This document shows positions 1 to 4,387 of a stretch of DNA of 6,224 nt, in pieces; positions within the stretch are counted from its first letter, which is position 1; each line of letters opens with the position of its first letter. Location of the stretch: contig CAISYX010000131.1 of NCBI GenBank assembly GCA_903889815.1, positions 1-6,224 of the forward strand, given 5' to 3'. The position numbers and the translations under genes were made by a program. Source of the DNA: an uncultured Gammaproteobacteria bacterium (lineage in GTDB: Bacteria; Pseudomonadota; Gammaproteobacteria; Pseudomonadales; Pseudohongiellaceae). The notes beneath the pieces were generated by a model, which worked only from the letters and a program-made list of their open reading frames with translations, was not told the origin of the DNA and ran no database searches.

Positions 1-876
1 CACGCTGTCGGCGATCATGAGAAAGCTGCCGCCCAGCAGCACGGAAGAGGGGATCAGCAAGCTATGATCCCTTGCGCCCAACAGGCGAAGCATGTGCGGA
101 ATGACCAGCCCCACGAAACCTATGGAGCCTGCGATGGTCACGGCACAGGCGGTCAGCACGGAGGTGGCGAAGTACAGGAACAGCTTCAGGCGCGGCACGT
201 TCACGCCCAGCGCCTCGGCCTGCAAGTCACCACGAGCCAGTACGTTCATGGCGCGGGCCTGCCACATCATCAGCACGAATCCCAGTAACAGAATTCCCGT
301 GCTGATCCATCCGGCGCTGCTCTGGCTCAGATCGCCCATCAGCCAGAACAGCATGCTGTAGACGCTGTTGTTGGCACTGGTGGTAAGCAGAATGTTGATC
401 ATCGCACCCCACCCCGCCGAGACGACAACCCCCGTCAACAGCAGGCGAGTAGAGGACCACGCTCCGCTCGCCCGCGCAATGCCGAACACAATCGCGATCG
501 AAAGCAGCGCTCCGGCAAACGCGGCATTCGAGATCCACAGCGCGCTTGCCCCAAGCAGGATGGCGGCCAGAGCGGCCACTGCTGCGCCTCCGGAGATTCC
601 GAGAATGTAGGGATCGGCGAGGGGGTTGCGCAGCAGCACCTGCATGATCACGCCAGACAGGGCCAGCAATGCGCCGGTGATGAATGCGGCGATGCTGCGC
701 GGAATTCGCAGTTCGAAAAGAATCTGCTGTTGCAGCCCTTGTTCCTGACCGAAAAGTTGTGAAAGCACTGCGCCGATGCCCAGGTCGGCACTGCCACTGC
801 TGAAGGACACCAGGAAGCTGACGAGCGTGAGCCCCAACAGAGCAGGCAGAAGGACGAACGGGTGGCGCTGCAGCAC
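1..876 (-). CDS. FecCD/BtuC-family ABC importer permease, C-terminus cut off by window edge
   Basis: This is an inner-membrane permease subunit of a type II ABC importer, the family that takes up vitamin B12, haem or iron-siderophore complexes with a periplasmic binding protein and an ATPase. The visible 292 residues show an N-terminal membrane helix (about 7-26), the family signature RIPRSIAAFITGALLALSG (57-75) followed by QVLLRNPLADPYILGISGG (79-97), the EALGV segment (221-225), and the hallmark GFVGLVIPHMLRLL (253-266), which leads into the region that contacts the ATPase. Full-length members have about 330-350 residues, so roughly 40-50 are missing past base 1. The GTG start at 874-876 was chosen because AGGAAG lies 6 bases upstream and the N-terminus then matches family architecture. 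It follows the membrane hydrolase by 14 bases, so the two are probably co-transcribed. The substrate cannot be told from the permease alone; the binding protein and ATPase are not in the window. Confidence 0.93.
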   Translation of the reverse strand, partial: MLQRHPFVLLPALLGLTLVSFLVSFSSGSADLGIGAVLSQLFGQEQGLQQQILFELRIPRSIAAFITGALLALSGVIMQVLLRNPLADPYILGISGGAAVAALAAILLGASALWISNAAFAGALLSIAIVFGIARASGAWSSTRLLLTGVVVSAGWGAMINILLTTSANNSVYSMLFWLMGDLSQSSAGWISTGILLLGFVLMMWQARAMNVLARGDLQAEALGVNVPRLKLFLYFATSVLTACAVTIAGSIGFVGLVIPHMLRLLGARDHSLLIPSSVLLGGSFLMIADSV

Positions 877-882
877 TGGGGG

Positions 883-888
883 CTTCCT
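883..888 (-). promoter_or_regulatory. Ribosome binding site supporting the GTG start of the permease
   Basis: AGGAAG on the minus strand lies 6 bases before the GTG at 876. The permease frame stays open further upstream into the hydrolase gene but without an ATG nearby in that stretch, so this site decides the start. Confidence 0.6.
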
Positions 889-890
889 GT

Positions 891-2594
891 CTAGTTCACG
901 GCAAACTGTGTGGCCTGACCCGCCACGACATACCAGCTGACGAACAGGCCGTTGACGAAGGCGCCGGGCAGCCACGAAGCGGTGAGGCGGTATGTATAAG
1001 TGCTGAGGATGGCAACAATGGCCAGCAGCGGCACGAATTGTATCATCACGATGGTGTTCAGCGGTTCGGAAGGTGTCAGCAGGAAACCGGTTGCAAACAG
1101 GCTGCCATACTGCATCACCAGGAAGATTAGGAAGCCGCCCGCCAGTGCGAAGAGATTGCCCGCGTATTGCCGTGCCACACTGTCACCCTGCACCGAAAGC
1201 CCGCCGTGCAGGGCACGTAGCGCCAACACGAAGAACGCTGTGAAAGGCAGCAGGTAACTCAGCATGATCTGGAACTGCATCAGGTTGAGCGGCTTTACTC
1301 CGACAAACCAGAAGCGAAAGTCGATCTGAAAGAAGAAGTCCGCCAGCAGCACGGCGCCATAGCCGATGCCCACTGTGGCGAGGCTGATCAGCAGGGCGGG
1401 GAGCAGGGCCACTGGAGCCAGCACCTTCTGTGTGCGGATCACGTAGCCGAGGCCGGTGAAGATGAGCCCGTTCATGACTCCCCAGAAGGCCACCTGACTG
1501 CTGATGCTCTGCGGGAACAGCGCCGAGGTGCCCAGCAGTTGTCCGCCCCAGCGCATGAGGGGATAAAAGGTCACAACGGGGATGGCCGCACTGAACACGG
1601 CCAGCAGCCACCACTGGCCTGTCCGGGTTGCATGGGCAAAACTGAACGGTGTCGCACGCAGTCCGGCAAAGGCTGGCGTCTGCAACAGAACGCCAAAACT
1701 GCCGCACAGCAGCACCACGAAGCCGATCAGACCCAGCAAGGTGCCGATTTCCTTCCAGAACCAGATCTGGTCATTCGCCGGGAGTGGCGTGCCGCCCTCC
1801 AGCGTCTGTGAGAACCAGTCCAGCGCATGCCCGATGGCGGCATGCGAAATGTGATCGCCTGGGTGGGTCACGGGCGGGGAGTGCAGCACACGGCCGGTGC
1901 CTGCCGCGATATTGCCGTAGGTGCGGCCGGTCTCGACAGTCCCGGTGGCGCCAAACAGAGCCTGCAGGTTGGCGCTGTTGCCAATGTCGCTGCCTTTGGG
2001 CACTTGCCACATGGAGGACGCGAACTCGTCAAACTGGGAGAACACAACGGCGACGTTGCGCGGCCACTCAGGCGTGCCCGGCGCGGAGCGTCCGCCGCCC
2101 GTGCTGGAGCCTTCCAGCACCATCGAGCGGTAGTCGTCCGGGTGCGCAGCGGCAGCTGCAAGAATTGTCCAGCCTCCCATGGAGTGTCCTTCCAGGCCGA
2201 TGTTGTCGGTGTCAACAATGTCAAGACTGCGCAGATACTGCAGGGCCGCAGGCCCTCCGAATCCGTTGGCGAATGCGGGCGCGTCGGAGTAGCCATGTCC
2301 TGCCTGGTCCAGCGCCAGCACTACGTAGCCGCGCCGCGCAAACTCGATGGCGAAGCCTGACTGGGCTTCCCGCGAGTTAATGTAGCCATGCACAGCCAGA
2401 ATGCCAGGGGCGGGCGTGTCAGGCGTGGCGTTGGGCGGAATGTACAGATAGGCGCTAAGGGTTTTGCCCCCGGCGCCGTTGAAGCGCACGTCCTTGATGC
2501 GGATGTCGCCGCTGGTCTGAATGCTGTGGGCGAGCAGCGAACCCGCGAGAATGAGGGCCCAGCCCAGTGCGACGGTGCGCCAGAAGCGTGTCAT
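891..2594 (-). CDS. Membrane-anchored alpha/beta hydrolase with C-terminal polytopic domain
   Basis: This 567-residue protein joins an alpha/beta-hydrolase domain to a large membrane domain. Residues 5-24 form a signal anchor. The hydrolase part (about 30-265) contains a probable oxyanion-hole region (VHG, 68-70), the LDQAGHGYSD strand-turn (95-104) and the nucleophile elbow GHSMGG with Ser138. The acid is possibly Asp189 in QFDEF, and the histidine is probably His248 or His251 in DHISH. The order resembles dienelactone-hydrolase and peptidase S9-like folds. Residues 282-563 then hold about eight hydrophobic helices (near 285-305, 326-346, 367-386, 392-421, 437-462, 478-504, 512-536, 541-563). 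With the N-terminal anchor the catalytic domain should sit in the periplasm. AAGGAC 9 bases before the ATG supports the start. The gene lies between panE and an importer permease, so its substrate could be an imported ester or chelate, but this is inference. I do not recognise a characterised homologue. Confidence 0.85.
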   Translation of the reverse strand: MTRFWRTVALGWALILAGSLLAHSIQTSGDIRIKDVRFNGAGGKTLSAYLYIPPNATPDTPAPGILAVHGYINSREAQSGFAIEFARRGYVVLALDQAGHGYSDAPAFANGFGGPAALQYLRSLDIVDTDNIGLEGHSMGGWTILAAAAAHPDDYRSMVLEGSSTGGGRSAPGTPEWPRNVAVVFSQFDEFASSMWQVPKGSDIGNSANLQALFGATGTVETGRTYGNIAAGTGRVLHSPPVTHPGDHISHAAIGHALDWFSQTLEGGTPLPANDQIWFWKEIGTLLGLIGFVVLLCGSFGVLLQTPAFAGLRATPFSFAHATRTGQWWLLAVFSAAIPVVTFYPLMRWGGQLLGTSALFPQSISSQVAFWGVMNGLIFTGLGYVIRTQKVLAPVALLPALLISLATVGIGYGAVLLADFFFQIDFRFWFVGVKPLNLMQFQIMLSYLLPFTAFFVLALRALHGGLSVQGDSVARQYAGNLFALAGGFLIFLVMQYGSLFATGFLLTPSEPLNTIVMIQFVPLLAIVAILSTYTYRLTASWLPGAFVNGLFVSWYVVAGQATQFAVN

Positions 2595-2655
2595 TTTATT
2601 GTTGTCCTTGCCGTGAGTGGCGTGTGAATGGGCCCGGGGAGCAGCAGGCAGGGCG

Positions 2656-2684
2656 ATGGTAAGGGATCGATCCAGTCACTGCAA
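2656..2684 (-). promoter_or_regulatory. Possible promoter for the hydrolase-permease pair
   Basis: On the minus strand, TTGCAG (2684-2679) and TACCAT (2661-2656) are separated by 17 bases, directly after the panE stop codon and about 60 bases before the hydrolase start. The -10 match is four of six and the -35 match is weak. The 90-base gap is long enough for an independent promoter. Nothing in the gap looks like a strong terminator: a CCCCGGGCCC run is present but no T-tract follows it. Confidence 0.25.
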
Positions 2685-3752
2685 TCAAGCACCCGGCAGG
2701 CTGAAGCGGGACGCGACACGCTGCAACAACGCGTTGTTCAGTGGACTGGCCAGACCATGCAGCGTGGCCAGTTCGCACAGATAGCCGTTGAGATGGGCCA
2801 GCTCCGTGGCGCGTCCCTGCCGCGCGTCCTGCAAGGTGGATGAAAAATTCTTTGCTGCCACCCGCAACACCTCGGCGACACTTTCCTGCAGTTCGGGCAA
2901 TGGCGGCACCTCCGGAAGCACGTCCAGCAGGCCCTCGATCTCGTTTGTCAGCGCGTCGAGGTCCTGGCGCGCCTGCGAAATCTTCAGCAATTCGCCGTTG
3001 CGGCAATCGTAGAGCACAGTCAGTGCATTGACCGCACAGTTCACTGCAAATTTCTGCCACAGGCGGCGGGCAATGTGCGGGTCCGTGTCGATCTGCATGG
3101 CTGCTGCAGGCAACAGGGCCAGCAGGGCATCCAGCGCCCTGACGTTGTTGCTCTCCAGCTGCCCGAGCCACGCTGTGCCGTGTCCGGCGTGGACCACGTG
3201 AAAAGGCGCGCGCCGCCATGCTCCGTGGCTGGTGCTCAGGCAGTACACCCGGTCTGCGCCGTATTGGTCAGTGATCTCGCGTTGCACCCGCACGCCGTTC
3301 TGCAGCAGGACAATGCAGGTATCTGGTGTCAGTCGCGCGTGCACGCTGTGCAGTGCTGCCGCCACGTCCTGGGACTTGGTGGCCACCAGCAGGTGGGACA
3401 GAGGAGGGCCGTCGTCTGTGACACAGGCGGCGGGCACTGGCGTGGGGATGTGGTCAGTGGAGGGAGCGGGCCTTGCCCGCGAAGCATCGACTTCCTGGCT
3501 TTGACCCTGTTCGCGGGCAAGGCCCGCTCCCACATCGTCGCCCGCCGGCAGCGGGTTTTCCCAGCCTTCCTCTAACCTAACGCCACCGTGCCTGTGGTAT
3601 GTCGCCACCTCTTCGGCGGAGCGCAGCAACACGGCCACTCTGCGGGCCAATGGCGGGTGCTGCCACAGCCGCACCGCCCACAGGCAGCCCATGGCGCCGG
3701 CACCAAGCACGTGCCATTGCGCAGCGGCGAGATCAGAAGCAGGTGTTTTCAA
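2685..3752 (-). CDS. panE: 2-dehydropantoate 2-reductase carrying an in-frame REP-doublet insertion
   Basis: The enzyme reduces ketopantoate to pantoate with NADPH in the cytoplasm, a step of pantothenate and coenzyme A synthesis. The N-terminal Rossmann motif is VLGAGAMG (15-22), with LLVATKSQDV (121-130) and LLQNG (149-153, Asn152) as the next conserved segments. The C-terminal domain has LWQKFAVNCAVNALT (231-245), where Lys234 and Asn238 match the catalytic Lys176 and Asn180 of the E. coli enzyme. Ser305 and Glu317 in the SSTLQDARQGRATE stretch match its Ser244 and Glu256. At 355 residues it is about 50 longer than the E. coli protein (303). Most of the excess is at 70-109, where a palindromic repeat is translated (residues about 74-97), in the variable loop before the LLVATK strand. 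All catalytic residues and the frame are kept, so activity is plausible. The start is TTG at 3752, with GAGGAG 8 bases upstream. Divergent from yajQ, as in E. coli. Confidence 0.93.
   Translation of the reverse strand: MKTPASDLAAAQWHVLGAGAMGCLWAVRLWQHPPLARRVAVLLRSAEEVATYHRHGGVRLEEGWENPLPAGDDVGAGLAREQGQSQEVDASRARPAPSTDHIPTPVPAACVTDDGPPLSHLLVATKSQDVAAALHSVHARLTPDTCIVLLQNGVRVQREITDQYGADRVYCLSTSHGAWRRAPFHVVHAGHGTAWLGQLESNNVRALDALLALLPAAAMQIDTDPHIARRLWQKFAVNCAVNALTVLYDCRNGELLKISQARQDLDALTNEIEGLLDVLPEVPPLPELQESVAEVLRVAAKNFSSTLQDARQGRATELAHLNGYLCELATLHGLASPLNNALLQRVASRFSLPGA
3462..3531. repeat. REP doublet (REPIN-like) inside panE
   Basis: Two 22-base arms, 3462-3483 and 3510-3531, are perfect inverted complements separated by 26 bases. 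Each arm starts from GGGAGCGGG and itself folds as GCGGGC-CTT-GCCCGC, the layout of Pseudomonas-type REP sequences. A further pair, GATGTGG at 3447-3453 and its complement at 3530-3536, overlaps the outer ends and is offset by about 10 extra bases on the left side. Such doublets are normally intergenic and are mobilised by a REP-associated tyrosine transposase (RAYT) encoded elsewhere. Here the whole element is translated as part of PanE, contributing residues such as GLARE and SRARPAP. No target-site duplication can be defined with confidence. Confidence 0.88.
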
Positions 3753-3760
3753 GGTTCGGT

Positions 3761-3766
3761 CTCCTC
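3761..3766 (-). promoter_or_regulatory. Ribosome binding site supporting the TTG start of panE
   Basis: GAGGAG on the minus strand is 8 bases before the TTG at 3752. There is no ATG at the correct place, and the protein from this TTG reaches the Rossmann strand WHVLGAGAMG after 12 residues, as expected. Confidence 0.7.
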
Positions 3767-3786
3767 AGGAAGCAGGGGTACCATGA

Positions 3787-3815
3787 TTCACCATCTCCCT
3801 GCGCGGTGGTAGTAT
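3787..3815 (+). promoter_or_regulatory. Possible yajQ promoter in the panE-yajQ divergent region
   Basis: TTCACC (3787-3792, four of six to the -35 consensus) and TAGTAT (3810-3815, four of six to the -10 consensus) are 17 bases apart, ending 44 bases before the yajQ start. The 107-base region between the two divergent starts must hold promoters for both directions. I do not see a convincing panE promoter; CATACT on the minus strand overlaps the proposed yajQ -10. Confidence 0.35.
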
Positions 3816-3847
3816 GACCGCCATTCATTCAGTGCCAGAAACCCGTC

Positions 3848-3853
3848 AGAGGA
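3848..3853 (+). promoter_or_regulatory. Ribosome binding site that fixes the yajQ start at 3860
   Basis: AGAGGA ends immediately before an ATG at 3854, which is too close to be used, but sits 6 bases before the second ATG at 3860. The second start gives MPSFDIVSEV, the usual N-terminus of the family. Confidence 0.75.
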
Positions 3854-3859
3854 ATGCCC

Positions 3860-4342
3860 ATGCCATCGTTCGACATCGTATCCGAAGTAGACATGCCCGA
3901 AGTCAACAACGCACTGGACCAGTCCAGACGCGAAGTCGCCACCCGCTTTGACTTCAAGGGCGTGGACGCCAGCTTCGAACTCAAGGAAAAGGAGATTACG
4001 CTGACGGCGGATTCCGAGTTTCAGCTCGAACAGATGCTGGACATCCTCAAAGGCAAGATGGTCAAGCGCAACGTGGATGCCAAGTCGCTGGAGATGGGGG
4101 AGCTGCAGAAATCCGGCAAGCAGGTGTTTCAGGTGCTGACCATTCAGCAGGGGCTGGAAGCCGACATGAGCCGCAAGATCGTCAAGCTGATCAAGGACTC
4201 CAAGGCCAAGGTGCAGACAGCCATTCAGGGCGAGAAGCTGCGTGTCACCGGCAAGAAGCGCGATGATCTGCAGGAAGTGATCGCGATGCTGCGCGAAGCC
4301 AAACTCGACGTGCCCGTCCAGTTCAACAATTTCCGCGACTGA
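3860..4342 (+). CDS. yajQ: YajQ-family nucleotide-binding (c-di-GMP effector-type) protein
   Basis: This 160-residue cytoplasmic protein belongs to the YajQ/UPF0234 family, which has two small ferredoxin-like domains. A Xanthomonas member binds cyclic di-GMP and acts with a transcription factor; other members have been reported to bind nucleotides or RNA, so the role here is inferred from family. The sequence is collinear with E. coli YajQ over its entire length. Recognisable blocks are MPSFDIVSEVDMPEVNNALD at the N-terminus, then REVATRFDFKGVDASFELK, QMLDILKGKMVKRNVD, RKIVKLIKDSKAKVQTAIQG, LRVTGKKRDDLQEVIAMLR and the C-terminal QFNNFRD. The start at 3860 is preferred over the in-frame ATG at 3854 because of ribosome-site spacing and family length. 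It is divergent from panE and 45 bases upstream of ampG, with no visible terminator between, so it may be co-transcribed with ampG. Confidence 0.96.
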   Translation: MPSFDIVSEVDMPEVNNALDQSRREVATRFDFKGVDASFELKEKEITLTADSEFQLEQMLDILKGKMVKRNVDAKSLEMGELQKSGKQVFQVLTIQQGLEADMSRKIVKLIKDSKAKVQTAIQGEKLRVTGKKRDDLQEVIAMLREAKLDVPVQFNNFRD

Positions 4343-4374
4343 CTGGCGGTCTGCTCATCCGAACCCCTCACCGC

Positions 4375-4378
4375 AGGA
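4375..4378 (+). promoter_or_regulatory. Ribosome binding site of ampG
   Basis: AGGA lies 9 bases before the ATG at 4388, which is the only good start near the yajQ end and gives a short cytoplasmic N-terminus before the first membrane helix. Confidence 0.5.
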
Positions 4379-4387
4379 TACGCGCCG

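Noticed and set aside
1649..2380. Plus-strand open frame opposite the hydrolase gene
   Set aside because: It is antisense to the catalytic domain, Arg/Cys/Ser-rich and without recognisable motifs.
2596..3219. Long minus-strand open frame overlapping panE
   Set aside because: It is an alternative frame of GC-rich panE DNA; the panE frame has clear family motifs over the same bases and this product has none.
2685..3752. panE as a pseudogene disrupted by the repeat
   Set aside because: The insertion keeps the frame, and the cofactor motif and catalytic residues are all present, so there is no direct sign of loss of function.
3854..3859. ATG at 3854 as the yajQ start
   Set aside because: The ribosome binding sequence ends right before it with no spacing, and family members begin at the second ATG (MPSFDIVSEV).
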